The notes: generated by a model from the letters alone, not told the origin. A stretch of DNA of 64,000 nt from Sphingomonas sp. Leaf412 (GCF_001425405.1 NZ_LMQP01000003.1:1035108-1099107); one strand, 5' to 3'; counted from the first letter of the stretch, positions 7,439 to 17,075 are shown. Numbers and translations: made by a program.

Positions 7439-8410
7439 GTGACGATTGTGCGACACCCGACCCGGGCCGGGGTGCGCGACGCGGCGGCGAAGATCGCCGC
7501 GATCCTGCCGCCGACGCCGATTTTCGTCCATGACATCAACGGGATGGCGGTCACGTTCAAGGCCGAGTCGTTGCAGCCGATGGGCGCGTTCAAGATCCGC
7601 GGCGCGTGGCACCGGCTGACCGCGCTGGACGAGCAGGCGCGCCGCCGGGGCGTGGTCGCCTTCTCGTCCGGCAACCATGCGCAGGGGATCGCCTGGGCCG
7701 CGAATCGCCTCGGCATCCCGGCGACGATCGTGATGCCCGCCGATGCGCCGCGCGCGAAGCGGGAAGGGACGCTCGCGCTCGGGGCGGAGATCGTGGACTA
7801 CGACCGCGCGACGCAATCGCGCGAGGCGATCGCCGGGCGGCTGGCGGAGGCGCGGGGCGCCACGCTCGTCCCCAGTTTCGACGACCCGTGGGTGATCGAG
7901 GGGCAGGGGAGCGCGGGCGTCGAGGCGGCGACGCAGATGGCGGCGAAGGGACTTGGGCGCCCCGCGCACGTCGTCGTCCCGTGCGGCGGCGGCGGGCTGG
8001 CCGCGGGGATGGCGCTGGCGCTGCCCGACGCGCGGGTGACCGTGGTGGAGCCGGAAGGGTGGGACGACATGCGCCGCAGCCTGGAGGCGAGCTGGATCGA
8101 ACCGGTGGGGCCGAACCCGCCGCCGACCGCGTGCGATGCGTTGCAGACGATGCGGGTGTCGCCGCTGACCTTCGACGTCCTGTCGCGCCGCGATGCCACG
8201 GGCGTGGCGGTGGGCGAGGGGGAGATCCGCGCCGCGCAGCGCTGGGCCGCGGCGCACCTGCGGCTGGTGGTCGAGCCGGGCGGGGCGGTGGCGCTCGCGG
8301 CGGTATTGGCGGGACGGGTGGCGGCGGAGGCCGGATTGCTGGTCGTCCTGTCGGGCGGGAACGTCGACATGGCGGCCTATGCCCGCGCGATCGGGGAGGA
8401 TCGGGCATGA
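7439..8410 (+). CDS. Threonine/serine dehydratase-type PLP enzyme
   Basis: A 323-residue fold-type II PLP enzyme. It carries the lysine motif MGAFKIRGA, the substrate loop SSGNHAQGIA, the phosphate-binding PCGGGGLAAG and a C-terminal SGGNVD. These are typical of biodegradative threonine dehydratases and serine racemases, which deaminate Thr/Ser to 2-oxo acids. It lacks a C-terminal ACT domain, so no classical isoleucine feedback is expected. I chose GTG 7439 because AAAGG lies seven nt upstream; an ATG start further upstream would add sequence with no homology signal. Its last bases overlap the next gene (ATGA). Confidence 0.87.
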   Translation: MTIVRHPTRAGVRDAAAKIAAILPPTPIFVHDINGMAVTFKAESLQPMGAFKIRGAWHRLTALDEQARRRGVVAFSSGNHAQGIAWAANRLGIPATIVMPADAPRAKREGTLALGAEIVDYDRATQSREAIAGRLAEARGATLVPSFDDPWVIEGQGSAGVEAATQMAAKGLGRPAHVVVPCGGGGLAAGMALALPDARVTVVEPEGWDDMRRSLEASWIEPVGPNPPPTACDALQTMRVSPLTFDVLSRRDATGVAVGEGEIRAAQRWAAAHLRLVVEPGGAVALAAVLAGRVAAEAGLLVVLSGGNVDMAAYARAIGEDRA

Positions 8411-8565
8411 ACGCGCTGTTCCCGGCCGTCGCCGTCCTCGCCGCCTTCGCGCTGGCGGGCGGGGGGATCCACCTGATCGCGAAGCGGCGCGACCGCACGC
8501 GCGGCGTGCTGATGATCGTGATGGCCGCGGTGCTGATCGGCAATTTGCTGATCTGGTACGCCTGA
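8407..8565 (+). CDS. Small two-helix membrane protein
   Basis: A 52-residue protein with two hydrophobic stretches (about residues 4-23 and 33-50) separated by a basic KRRDRTRG loop, so it should be a small inner-membrane hairpin. Its ATG overlaps the stop of the dehydratase gene (ATGA), which points to coupled translation. I do not recognise a family. Confidence 0.65.
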   Translation: MNALFPAVAVLAAFALAGGGIHLIAKRRDRTRGVLMIVMAAVLIGNLLIWYA

Positions 8566-8622
8566 CGCGTCCGCGCGCCGGCGCTATCGGCTTCTTAACC
8601 ATGGCGGGGTAGCGTCGCGTTC

Positions 8623-8946
8623 ATGTTCGCTGCCGAATTCGAACCCGCCGTCGACGATTCCCGCCGCCGCACCGCGCGGGCGGCGGTCGTCATCGATGCG
8701 GCGGCCGACGTCGGGCCGGGCGCGATGACGCGGGCGTTGTGCAAGGTATTGGACGTGTCGCAGCACGGCTGCCGCTTGCAGACCTATTCCGCGCTTCGCC
8801 GCGGCAGTGCGATCTGGCTGAACATGCCCGGTGTCGGGGCGATCGCCGCCGACGTGATCTGGGTCAACGACTTCATCGCCGGATGCCAGTTCCGCCACGC
8901 GCTGGACCCCGCCGCTCTCGCCGACCTGGCGACGCGACACGCGTGA
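8623..8946 (+). CDS. PilZ domain protein
   Basis: A 107-residue single-domain PilZ protein. It shows the RRRTAR basic motif (residues about 14-19) and DVSQHGCRL, corresponding to the D/NxSxxG motif, which together bind cyclic-di-GMP. The rest is a beta barrel ending at residue about 98. Its output partner is unknown and the neighbours do not suggest one. It has no membrane segment. Confidence 0.85.
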   Translation: MFAAEFEPAVDDSRRRTARAAVVIDAAADVGPGAMTRALCKVLDVSQHGCRLQTYSALRRGSAIWLNMPGVGAIAADVIWVNDFIAGCQFRHALDPAALADLATRHA

Positions 8947-9166
8947 CCAGGGGAGCTACGGTCATGCGGCGTTCGGGGGGCAGATCGTTACGCCCCCGGA
9001 AAGATACGACATCAACACTGTCGTAAATCTGCCACACCGTTTCCGGAATATGACGGTTTCGATTAACCATTATTGCCGAGATATTTCGATGGGTTAGCAT
9101 CCCTGCCATTCCCGCGACGCGCCGCAATGAATGCGGCGCGCGTCGGCAGCAGGATGGGACGCGCAC

Positions 9167-12100
9167 ATGGCCTTGGCTCGATCGACTACGTTTCGCGGAG
9201 GCCACGTCCTTCGCGCCCTCGCTCTCCTGTCGGTCGCGCCGGCAGCAATCTGCATCACGACGCCCGCATCAGCGCAGGACTATACGAACGTCACCGCCGC
9301 AGGCCGGGTGACCGATACGGCCGGCAAACCGCTTCCCGGCGCCACCGTCGTCGTTCGCTCCAACGATCAGGGCTTCACACGTCAGGCCGTGGTCCAAAGC
9401 GACGGCGCCTATCGCATTCCGCAGATTCCGCCCGGCACCTACACCTTCACGGTCAGTGCGGAAGGCTTTGCGCCGTTCACCGATGCCTCCGTTCTGATCT
9501 CGCAGGTCCAGTCCAGCAACAGCTTCCAGCTTGCGCCGGTGGCGGCTGCGGGAAGCGACACCGCCGCGTCGGATGGCGAACTGGTCGTCACGGGCCGCCG
9601 TGTGCAGACCGCGGACTTCGACCAGACCACGACCGGCGTCGTTATCCCGCTGGGCGAATTGCAGACCCGTGTCCCCGTCGCCCGCTCCTTGCGCGACGTC
9701 ATCCTGCTCGCGCCCGGTACGACGCAGGGCAGCTCCGGACAGAATGCGGCCTTCGCCAACCAGACCGGCATCAGCGGATCGTCGTTCACCGAAAACGCCT
9801 ATTACGTGAATGGCCTGAACATCACGGAATTCCGCCAGGGCTTCGCTCCGGTGACGGTACCGTTCGACTTCTACGAAACCGTCGATGTGAAGACCGGCGG
9901 TTTCCAGGCCGAGTTCGGCCGTTCGACCGGCGGCGTCGTCAACGCGACGACCAAGCGCGGTTCGAACGAATTCCACGGCAGCGTCTTGTTCAACTGGGAG
10001 CCCGACGACCTGCTTTCCGATGCGCCGAACACTTATCTGGCGGACAACGACGGCGATTATACCAATCGCACGGATACCGTCCTCCAGCTCAGCGGCCCGA
10101 TCATCAAGGATCGCCTGTTCTTCTACGGACTTTACAATTTCCGTGACGTGACGAGCCGTAACGGCACCGTCGGCGCAGTTAACCCCGCCAACAACCGCAT
10201 GACGCAACAGCGTACGACCAGCCCCTTCTACGGTGGCAAGATCGATGCGATCCTGTTCGAAGGGCATCGACTGGAGGGAACGTACTTCAACACGACCCAG
10301 GAGACGCAGACTTATACCACGGTCTACAACTCCGACACCAACGCCCGCGGCGCCTTCACCGGCGGATCGACGATCCGGTCGGGCGGCGAGAATTACGTCG
10401 GCCGGTACACGGGCACGTTCGCCCCGTGGATCACCGTCTCGGCGGCCTATGGCGTCAACAAAAACCGCGGCGGCACGCTGCCGCTCGACCTCATCAACTC
10501 GCGCATCACCGATCAGCGGAGCGGCACGCCGTCGGAAATCGGCAATCCCAACACGTCGGTGCAGACCAACGACGACAAGCGTGAATTCTATCGCGGCGAT
10601 GTCGACCTGTATTTCCAGCTTCTGGGGTCGCACCATCTGCGCGGCGGCTACGACCGGGAGAATCTGACCGCGACGCAGCTGTCCACGACGCTGGGCAGCG
10701 GTTATCTGAACTATTTTACCGTCACCACGGCTATCGACCGGACCGGCCTGCCCATCGGCACGCAATACGTGACATCGCGCTTCTTCGAGAACGGCGGCAC
10801 GTTCGGCACGACCAACCAGGCATTCTACCTTCAGGACAGCTGGTCCCTGCTGAGCGATCGCGTGACGTTGCAGCTGGGTATCCGGAACGACAAGTTCACG
10901 AACAAGGGTGCGGACGGCCGGGCCTTCTACGAATCCGGTGACCAGTGGGGACCGCGGCTTGGCTTCACGGTCGACCCGCTGGGTGATGGTCGGAACAAGA
11001 TCTACGGCTCGTTCGGTCGCTATTTCGTGCCGATCGCGGCAAACACCAACATCCGCGGCGCGGGACGAGAGCTGGACTACACCCGCTTCAACATCCTGAA
11101 CGGGGTGAACGCAAACGGCACGCCGATCGTCGGTGCACCGATCCTGACGGTCGCCAATCAGCGCGCCTGCCCGGACACGGGCGTGGCCAATTGCACGATC
11201 ACCGCAAACGGCGAGGTCACCGATCCCACTGCGTTCATCGCCCAAGGGCTGAAGCCGCAGTCGCTCGACGAATATATCATCGGGTTCGAACGGCGGATCG
11301 GGTCGCGCATTCGCGTCGGACTGAATTATCAGTATCGCAAACTGGGCGAAGTCCTGGAGGACGTCGCGATCGATCAGGCGGCATTGGCCTATTGCACGAG
11401 CCAGGGCTTCTCCGCGGCCGATTGCGGCGAGATCTATACCGGTTTCGACCAGTATGTGCTGGTCAATCCGGGCCGTCCCGCCGCGATCCAGTTGCTCGGT
11501 CTGCCCGACGGCACGACGCCGGTGGTGAATTTCACGGCGGAACAGCTGGGATACCCGCGCGCGCAACGCGACTATCATGCGGTGACGGCGACGTTCGATC
11601 GTGAATTCGACGGCGTGTGGAGCCTGTCGGGGTCGTACACATGGTCGAGCCTGAAGGGGAATTACGAGGGCGGCGCCAAGTCCGACGTCGGACAGGCGGA
11701 TACCGGCGCCACGCAGGACTTCGATCAGCCCGGCCTGACGCTGGGATCGGACGGCTTCCTGCCGGGGCACCGCCGCCATTCGTTCAAGCTGTACGGCAGC
11801 TATCAGTTCGGCGAGTTCCTCACGCTGGGCGCCAACGCGTTCGTCCAAAGCCCGAAGAAGTTCGGTTGCCTGGGCGTCGTCCCGGATGCGGTCGATCCGT
11901 TCGCGGCCCAGTACGGCGCGGCAGGCAATTTCTGTCAGGGCGTCGCGACACAGCGCGGTCGGTCGTTCGAGAGCGACTGGCGCAAGGAGCTGAATCTGAC
12001 CGTCCAGGTCAAGGTGCCGGCAGACTTCGACGCGAGCATCCGTCTCGATGTCTTCAACGTCTTCAACTCCAAATCCGCGCTCGATTTCGATGAGTTCGGC

Positions 12101-12196
12101 GATCTCGACAGCGGGAGCGTCAACCCCAACTATCGCGCACCGCTGGTCTATCAGCAGCCGCGGTCCGCTCGCATTCAGTTCCGCGTCGGATTCTGA
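9167..12196 (+). CDS. TonB-dependent receptor with carboxypeptidase-like N-terminal domain (Oar-like)
   Basis: A 1009-residue outer-membrane receptor. A signal peptide ends near ASAQ, followed by a carboxypeptidase-regulatory-like beta-sandwich (AGRVTDTAGKPLPGATV to about residue 105). Next come a TonB-box-like GELVVTG, a plug domain and a large barrel ending in the aromatic ...IQFRVGF typical of outer-membrane barrels. Such Oar-like receptors import undefined large substrates, often peptides or glycans. ATG 9167 has AGGATGGGA upstream. A hairpin (GCGCCGCA / TGCGGCGC, about 9120-9142) lies in the leader. No pathway genes adjoin it, so the substrate is not deducible. Confidence 0.88.
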   Translation: MALARSTTFRGGHVLRALALLSVAPAAICITTPASAQDYTNVTAAGRVTDTAGKPLPGATVVVRSNDQGFTRQAVVQSDGAYRIPQIPPGTYTFTVSAEGFAPFTDASVLISQVQSSNSFQLAPVAAAGSDTAASDGELVVTGRRVQTADFDQTTTGVVIPLGELQTRVPVARSLRDVILLAPGTTQGSSGQNAAFANQTGISGSSFTENAYYVNGLNITEFRQGFAPVTVPFDFYETVDVKTGGFQAEFGRSTGGVVNATTKRGSNEFHGSVLFNWEPDDLLSDAPNTYLADNDGDYTNRTDTVLQLSGPIIKDRLFFYGLYNFRDVTSRNGTVGAVNPANNRMTQQRTTSPFYGGKIDAILFEGHRLEGTYFNTTQETQTYTTVYNSDTNARGAFTGGSTIRSGGENYVGRYTGTFAPWITVSAAYGVNKNRGGTLPLDLINSRITDQRSGTPSEIGNPNTSVQTNDDKREFYRGDVDLYFQLLGSHHLRGGYDRENLTATQLSTTLGSGYLNYFTVTTAIDRTGLPIGTQYVTSRFFENGGTFGTTNQAFYLQDSWSLLSDRVTLQLGIRNDKFTNKGADGRAFYESGDQWGPRLGFTVDPLGDGRNKIYGSFGRYFVPIAANTNIRGAGRELDYTRFNILNGVNANGTPIVGAPILTVANQRACPDTGVANCTITANGEVTDPTAFIAQGLKPQSLDEYIIGFERRIGSRIRVGLNYQYRKLGEVLEDVAIDQAALAYCTSQGFSAADCGEIYTGFDQYVLVNPGRPAAIQLLGLPDGTTPVVNFTAEQLGYPRAQRDYHAVTATFDREFDGVWSLSGSYTWSSLKGNYEGGAKSDVGQADTGATQDFDQPGLTLGSDGFLPGHRRHSFKLYGSYQFGEFLTLGANAFVQSPKKFGCLGVVPDAVDPFAAQYGAAGNFCQGVATQRGRSFESDWRKELNLTVQVKVPADFDASIRLDVFNVFNSKSALDFDEFGDLDSGSVNPNYRAPLVYQQPRSARIQFRVGF

Positions 12197-12212
12197 TTCA
12201 TCGGCAAGGGTA

Positions 12213-12240
12213 GCGGGGAACCGAACACACGGTTCCCCGC
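12213..12240. terminator. Terminator-like hairpin after the TonB receptor
   Basis: An 11-bp perfect stem GCGGGGAACCG / CGGTTCCCCGC with a 6-nt loop lies 17 nt after the receptor stop and before the convergent paoC gene. It lacks a following U-run, so it may stabilise the 3' end rather than act as an intrinsic terminator. Confidence 0.5.
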
Positions 12241-12336
12241 CGTCCTGGTACTAATTCCGCGCGTTGTTTGGAAGCGTACAACGGCGGCCCATCATCTCGT
12301 CGGCCAATCTTCCAAAGTTACGTCATCGCCCGGTTA

Positions 12337-14490
12337 CTAAAGCAAAGCTTCAACCCGGAACGGCATCTCGCGTAGCCGCTTGCCCGTGGCATGATAGACG
12401 GCGTTCGCGATCGCCGCCGCGCAGCCGGTCATCGCGACCTCGCCCAGCCCCTTGGCGCCGAGCGTGTTGAAGAGGTCGTCGGGTCGGTCGACGAAACCGA
12501 CGTCGATCTCGCCGATGTCGGCATTCACCGCGACCACGTAATCGGCGAGGTCGTTGTTGAGCCATCCACCGTAGCGCGGGTCGACTTCCGTTGCCTCGCG
12601 CAGGCATGCGCTGATCCCCCACACCACCCCGCCGCGCACCTGGCTGGCGGCGGTGCGCGGCGAAATGACGCGCCCGCAATCGGCGATGCTGACGACGCGA
12701 GGGACGCGGATGCGGCGCGTGCGCGGCTCGACGTGGACCTCGACGAAATGCGCGATGTAGCTGAAGCTGGTGAACTGCGGATAGGCCGGGCCGGAAACCG
12801 CCATGCCGCCCTTGCGCAGCGCCGCGACCTGCATCTCGCCCTGGCCGGGACCCACCGTCGTCACCTCGACCTGCACCGAGGGCCTGCGCACGCCGGCGAG
12901 CTGACGGTGGAGGTCGCCCGGCGGGGTGCGGCCGGCGAGCAGCTCGACCATCGCGGCCTTCAGCTTCGTGGCGGCACCTTCGGCCGCGGTGACGGCGCTC
13001 GCCGTGCCCCAGGATCCGGCAGTGACGTGCTGCGGCGCGACCGAGGTGTCGCCGATCGCGATCTCCAGTCCGGCCGGATCGATCGCCAGCTCGCGCAGCA
13101 GGACCTGTTCGATCGTCGAGCGGATGCCCTGGCCCATTTCGTGTCCGGCGGCGGCGAAGCGCGTCTTCCCGTCCGCACCGACGCGTAAGGTCGCGATCGT
13201 CGGGTGGACGATCGCGGGATAGGCGCCGCAGCCGACGCCCCAGCCGACCTGCGTGCCGTCGCGGCGCACCATCTTGCCCGGCGCGAGCGGACGCCCCTCC
13301 CAACCGAAGCGCTTCGCGCCCTCGACCAGGCATTCGTTGAGGAAGCAGGTCGAGAAGGGCTTGTCGTCGATCGGGTCACGCAACGCGCGATGCTTCAGGC
13401 GGAAGTCGAGCGGGTCGACGCCGAGTTTTACCGCCAGTTCGTCCACCGCGCTGTCGAACGCGAAGGAGGAGGGGTGCGGCGTGGGGGCGCGCATGTAGCC
13501 CGGCGCCTGGGTGTCGATGCGGATGTTGGCGGCGGTGCCGTGATAGTCGGCGATGCCGTACATCATCGGCGGGGATTCGTGATAGTCGGGTGGGAACTGC
13601 CCCTGCCGCGACTGCTGCTGGTCGGCGTCGTAGCGGACCGCGACCATCCGTCCGCCGGCATCCGCGCCGATCTCGATCCGGTGGCGGTTCTTCGGCCGGA
13701 ACGTCGCGTTGTGGAAGATCTGCCCGCGCGGGACGACGAGCTTCACCGGACGCCCCGTCAGCATCGCCGCGCGCGCGACCAGCGCGGTCTGGCGCTGGGG
13801 GCCGCCCTTCTGCCCGAACCCGCCGCCGACCTGCGGGCTCTTCACGACCACCTGCTCGGGCGTCAGGCGAAGCGTGCGCATCAGCGCGCCCTTCACCATG
13901 TTCGATCCCTGCGTGCCTTCGTACACGGTCAGCACGCCGCCTTCCCACACTGCGGTGGTCGACAGCATCTCGATCGGGTTGTGATGCTGCGCCGGGCTGA
14001 CATATTCCGCCTCGTGCCGCGTCACGGCGCGCGCCATGATGGTCGGGGCGTCCCCGGCGGTCGTCGGCTTCACCGGCTCGGTCTTTGCGTTCTTGTCCTC
14101 GATCGTCGCGACGAACGCGGCAGGGGCGTAACCCGGCCGCATCGCCTCCGCGCCCTCGATCGCGGCCTCCAGGCTTTCGGCGACCACAAGCGCGACCGGC
14201 TGGCCGCGATAGGCGATGTCCGCGGTGATCGTCGGCGGTGGCGGCGGACCACCGGGGCCGCCGGCGGGCGGGGGTGGAAAATCCTCGGCGGTGAGCACGC
14301 GCACCACGCCCGGCACGCGCATTGCCGCCTCGGTCGACAGCGCGGTCACGCGCCCCCTGGCGATCGTCGCGGGCACCTGCATCGCGTAGAGCAGGTTCGG
14401 GACGGCGACGTCGGCGGCGTAGCGCGCCTGGCCAAGCACTTTCTCGCGCGCGTCGACCCGGGGACGATCGGGAAAGCGTGCGCTGCTCAT
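12337..14490 (-). CDS. paoC: Aldehyde oxidoreductase molybdenum-binding subunit (PaoC-like)
   Basis: A 717-residue molybdopterin-binding subunit of the xanthine dehydrogenase family. It has an N-terminal domain (about residues 1-130) and a larger Moco domain with GGGFGQKGG, SWGTASAV and, near the C-terminus, LGAKGLGEVAMTG, whose Glu is the expected catalytic base. With the FAD and 2Fe-2S subunits it should form a periplasmic PaoABC-type enzyme oxidising aromatic or aliphatic aldehydes to acids. The ATG overlaps the stop of the FAD subunit gene (ATGA), so the three genes are coupled. The start was set at 14490 because the longer frame is antisense to, and overlaps, the paoB coding sequence. 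Confidence 0.88.
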   Translation of the reverse strand: MSSARFPDRPRVDAREKVLGQARYAADVAVPNLLYAMQVPATIARGRVTALSTEAAMRVPGVVRVLTAEDFPPPPAGGPGGPPPPPTITADIAYRGQPVALVVAESLEAAIEGAEAMRPGYAPAAFVATIEDKNAKTEPVKPTTAGDAPTIMARAVTRHEAEYVSPAQHHNPIEMLSTTAVWEGGVLTVYEGTQGSNMVKGALMRTLRLTPEQVVVKSPQVGGGFGQKGGPQRQTALVARAAMLTGRPVKLVVPRGQIFHNATFRPKNRHRIEIGADAGGRMVAVRYDADQQQSRQGQFPPDYHESPPMMYGIADYHGTAANIRIDTQAPGYMRAPTPHPSSFAFDSAVDELAVKLGVDPLDFRLKHRALRDPIDDKPFSTCFLNECLVEGAKRFGWEGRPLAPGKMVRRDGTQVGWGVGCGAYPAIVHPTIATLRVGADGKTRFAAAGHEMGQGIRSTIEQVLLRELAIDPAGLEIAIGDTSVAPQHVTAGSWGTASAVTAAEGAATKLKAAMVELLAGRTPPGDLHRQLAGVRRPSVQVEVTTVGPGQGEMQVAALRKGGMAVSGPAYPQFTSFSYIAHFVEVHVEPRTRRIRVPRVVSIADCGRVISPRTAASQVRGGVVWGISACLREATEVDPRYGGWLNNDLADYVVAVNADIGEIDVGFVDRPDDLFNTLGAKGLGEVAMTGCAAAIANAVYHATGKRLREMPFRVEALL

Positions 14491-15506
14491 GCCGGTTTCC
14501 TTTGCGCGGCGATCATCAGCGCGTCGGCAACGGTGCGCCGGGCCAGATCGATCTTGAAGCGATTGTGCGTACCCGCGACGGCACCGTCGAGCGCGGCGCG
14601 CCCCGCGGCGGCGGCGCTCTCGGCGGTCAGCGTTCGTCCGACCAGCGCAGCCTCCGCCGCGGCGGCGCGCCACGGCCTGGTGGCGACGCCGCCAAGCGCG
14701 ATCCGCGCCTGTCGCACGATGCCGCCCTCCATCTCCAGCGCGACCGCGGCGGAGGCGAGCGCAAAGGCGTAGCTCTCGCGGTCGCGGATCTTATGATAGG
14801 TCGATCGCCGCCCGGCGCGCGTCTTGGGCACCACGATCGCGGTGACGATCTCGTCGGGCGCGAGGGTGAATTCGAGATGCGGGGTGCTGCCGGGCAGGCG
14901 GTAGAGATCCGCGACGGGCAGCGAGCGCGTGCCCTGGTCGCCCAGGATCTCGACATAGGCGTCGAGCGCGACCAGCGCGATCGGCCAGTCCCCGGGCGAC
15001 ACCGCGGTGCACGACCCGCTTGCGCCCAGCACGGCCTGCCCGCGGTCGAGACCGCCGATCGCGGCGCATCCGGCGCCAGGCTCGCGCTTGTTGCATGGGT
15101 AGGTGGTGCCCGCGGACGTGCCGCCGGCGCCGTTGCGGAAGTACAGGCACCGGGTCCGCTGGAAGAGATTGCCTCCGACCGTCGCCATGTTGCGCAATTG
15201 CTGCGACGCGGCCTTGGCAAGCGATTCGGCCAGCACCGGATAGTCCCGCAGCACGGTGCGATCCGCCGCCACCGCGCTCATCGGCGCCATCGCGCCGAAG
15301 CGCAGCCGTTCGCCGCCGGTCTCGATCGCGTCCAGCCCTTTAATTGCGGTAACGTCGATCAGATGCTGCGGCCGCTCGATGTCGAGCTTCATCAGGTCGT
15401 AGAGCGTCGTTCCGCCCGCGATGTACCGTGCCCCCGGCCCCGCGGCGGCGAATGACGCGACGGCGGCCTGGGCGCTGTCGGGGCGGGTGTAGCTGAAGGC
15501 GCGCAT
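14487..15506 (-). CDS. paoB: Aldehyde oxidoreductase FAD-binding subunit (PaoB-like)
   Basis: A 339-residue FAD subunit. The FAD pyrophosphate loop reads YIAGGTTLYDLMK and ATVGGNLFQRTRC. Cysteines in TRCLYF, YPCNKREPGAGC and nearby match the insertion that carries a [4Fe-4S] cluster in E. coli PaoB and distinguishes it from ordinary xanthine dehydrogenase FAD subunits. It passes electrons from the Moco/Fe-S chain to an acceptor. Start and stop codons overlap both neighbours by 1-4 nt. It has no signal peptide of its own, consistent with hitch-hiking export with the Tat-bearing subunit. Confidence 0.88.
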   Translation of the reverse strand: MRAFSYTRPDSAQAAVASFAAAGPGARYIAGGTTLYDLMKLDIERPQHLIDVTAIKGLDAIETGGERLRFGAMAPMSAVAADRTVLRDYPVLAESLAKAASQQLRNMATVGGNLFQRTRCLYFRNGAGGTSAGTTYPCNKREPGAGCAAIGGLDRGQAVLGASGSCTAVSPGDWPIALVALDAYVEILGDQGTRSLPVADLYRLPGSTPHLEFTLAPDEIVTAIVVPKTRAGRRSTYHKIRDRESYAFALASAAVALEMEGGIVRQARIALGGVATRPWRAAAAEAALVGRTLTAESAAAAGRAALDGAVAGTHNRFKIDLARRTVADALMIAAQRKPA

Positions 15507-16126
15507 CAGACCCGACGCCCCTTCTTCGCCACATCCTCGATCGCGGCGACGATCCCGACATAGGCACCGCACCGGCAGATGTTTCCGCTCATATACTCCC
15601 GGATCGTCGAGCGATCGGTGGCATTGCCTTCGCGCACGCAGGCGACGGCTGCCATGATCTGCCCCGGCGTACAATAGCCGCATTGCAGCGCGTCGTGATC
15701 GATGAAGGCCTGCTGCATCGGATGCAGCGTGTCGCCGTCGGCGAGCCCCTCGATCGTGGTGACGTTGCGCGCGTCGGTCTTGACCGCGAGCGTCAGGCAG
15801 GAGGCGACCCGCCGTCCGTCGACGTGCACGGTGCAGGCGCCGCACTGGCCATGGTCGCAACCCTTCTTCGCGCCGGTCAGCCCCAGCCGCTCGCGCAGCA
15901 GGTCGAGGAGCGAGGTGCGCGGATCGACCGCGACCGGGGTGGCGCGGCCGTTGACGATCGGCGCGATGTCGATCGAGGGTCCGCGTGCCGCTGGGGCCTG
16001 CGGTGCGGCCTGCGCTTCGGCCTGTTCGAGCAGGACGAACGCCGACGCTATCCCGGCCGCACCGCCGAGGGTCGTGCGCCGGGTAATGCCGGGACCGTCG
16101 ACTTCGCTCGCTCCGCCGTCGCCCAT
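15506..16126 (-). CDS. paoA: Aldehyde oxidoreductase 2Fe-2S subunit with Tat signal (PaoA-like)
   Basis: A 206-residue iron-sulfur subunit. The N-terminus has a twin-arginine motif (ITRRTTLGG) and a hydrophobic stretch ending near AQA, a Tat signal that would export the folded complex. The ferredoxin-like cluster is CDHGQCGAC...C, and the second [2Fe-2S] domain has CGYCTPGQ and CRCGAY. I chose ATG 16126 because AGGAG lies nine nt upstream; an ATG 8 codons earlier (16150) has no such site. It is first in the paoABC operon. No PaoD/XdhC-like cofactor-insertion chaperone is adjacent. Confidence 0.88.
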   Translation of the reverse strand: MGDGGASEVDGPGITRRTTLGGAAGIASAFVLLEQAEAQAAPQAPAARGPSIDIAPIVNGRATPVAVDPRTSLLDLLRERLGLTGAKKGCDHGQCGACTVHVDGRRVASCLTLAVKTDARNVTTIEGLADGDTLHPMQQAFIDHDALQCGYCTPGQIMAAVACVREGNATDRSTIREYMSGNICRCGAYVGIVAAIEDVAKKGRRV

Positions 16127-16260
16127 ATCGCCGCTCTCCTGCCGGTCCATGCATGGGCCCGAAATCCTATCGTTCTCGATCCTCGTGACGATGGCAAGCG
16201 GCGTCACGGTATCGCGCGAGCGGTTTGTGCGTTTGGCCGGGAAACGACGGAGCTTCATCG

Positions 16261-16494
16261 ATGACCGACCCCCTTTCGCAAACGCGCCGGCGTGAGATCG
16301 CCATCGAGCATCTGCTGTTCAAGACGATGGAGTATGTGGAGGATCGACACCCCGGCCTGCTGAATTTTCTCGCCGGCAGCCTCGACCATCTCGGCGATCC
16401 CGCCGATGCCCCCGACAAGGACGACGAGGCGGTGCGCGGGATCGCGCGGGGGATGATCGAAGGCGCGCGACGCCAGGGCGTGGCGCGTGACTGA
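16261..16494 (+). CDS. Small acidic hypothetical protein
   Basis: A 77-residue hydrophilic, probably helical protein (RREIAIEHLLFKTMEY, then DAPDKDDEAVRGIARGM). I recognise no family. It is divergent from paoA, with about 135 nt between starts. Its last 8 nt overlap the GTG start of the nucleoside deaminase, so the two are probably co-translated. An ATG 12 codons upstream has no supporting sequence. Confidence 0.7.
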   Translation: MTDPLSQTRRREIAIEHLLFKTMEYVEDRHPGLLNFLAGSLDHLGDPADAPDKDDEAVRGIARGMIEGARRQGVARD

Positions 16495-16969
16495 CGCCGG
16501 GGACGTGGTTCACCTGCGCCGCTGCGTCGACCTCGCGGCGGAGGCCGTCGCGGCGGGTGACCAGCCGTTCGGATCGTTGCTGGTTTCGCAGGACGGCGAC
16601 GTGATTTTCGAGGATCGCAACCGGACCGGCGGCGGCGACCGTACCCGCCATCCCGAATTCGCGATCGCGCGATGGGCGGGCGAGAACCTGTCGCCGGAGG
16701 AGCGACGGACGGCCACCGTCTATACGTCGGGCGAGCATTGCGCGATGTGTGCGGCCGCGCACGGTCTTGCCGGACTGGGGCGGATCGTGTTCGCCACCTC
16801 CACGCCGCAATTGCTGGCGTGGATGGACGAACTGGGCAAGCCGCCATTGGGGATCGCTGCGCTGCGCATCACCGACGTGATCCCGGATGCGGAGGTGAGC
16901 GGCCCCTTCGCCCAGTTTGCGGAGGAAGTGCATCGATTGCATGCCGCGGCACGCCGCCGAGGGGCCTGA
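16487..16969 (+). CDS. Nucleoside/guanine deaminase family protein
   Basis: A 160-residue zinc-dependent deaminase of the CDA superfamily. It has HPEFA (His ligand and catalytic Glu) and SGEHCAMCAAA (two Cys ligands, CxxC), the signature shared by guanine deaminases, TadA and related enzymes. The lack of a basic tRNA-binding C-terminus and the LAWMDELGKPP segment favour a small-molecule nucleobase deaminase over TadA. GTG 16487 overlaps the preceding gene by 8 nt. Confidence 0.85.
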   Translation: MTDAGDVVHLRRCVDLAAEAVAAGDQPFGSLLVSQDGDVIFEDRNRTGGGDRTRHPEFAIARWAGENLSPEERRTATVYTSGEHCAMCAAAHGLAGLGRIVFATSTPQLLAWMDELGKPPLGIAALRITDVIPDAEVSGPFAQFAEEVHRLHAAARRRGA

Positions 16970-17075
16970 AGCGCATCTGCGTCATGCAAGCGCGCGTCCG
17001 CGAAGGCCGAATGCGTGCTGCGGAAACGGGAAGGGCCGATTATGGAGCAGCGATGCACGCCACTCCGTATCCCCT

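Noticed and set aside
6058..7716. Longer version of the ornithine decarboxylase
   Set aside because: The upstream 139 residues are antisense to the dehydratase gene, while GGAGG-TTG gives the expected family N-terminus.
9269..11848. 859-residue open frame opposite the TonB-dependent receptor
   Set aside because: It is antisense to a well-supported receptor, Arg/His/Val-rich, and has no recognisable domain; a product of GC-rich codon bias.
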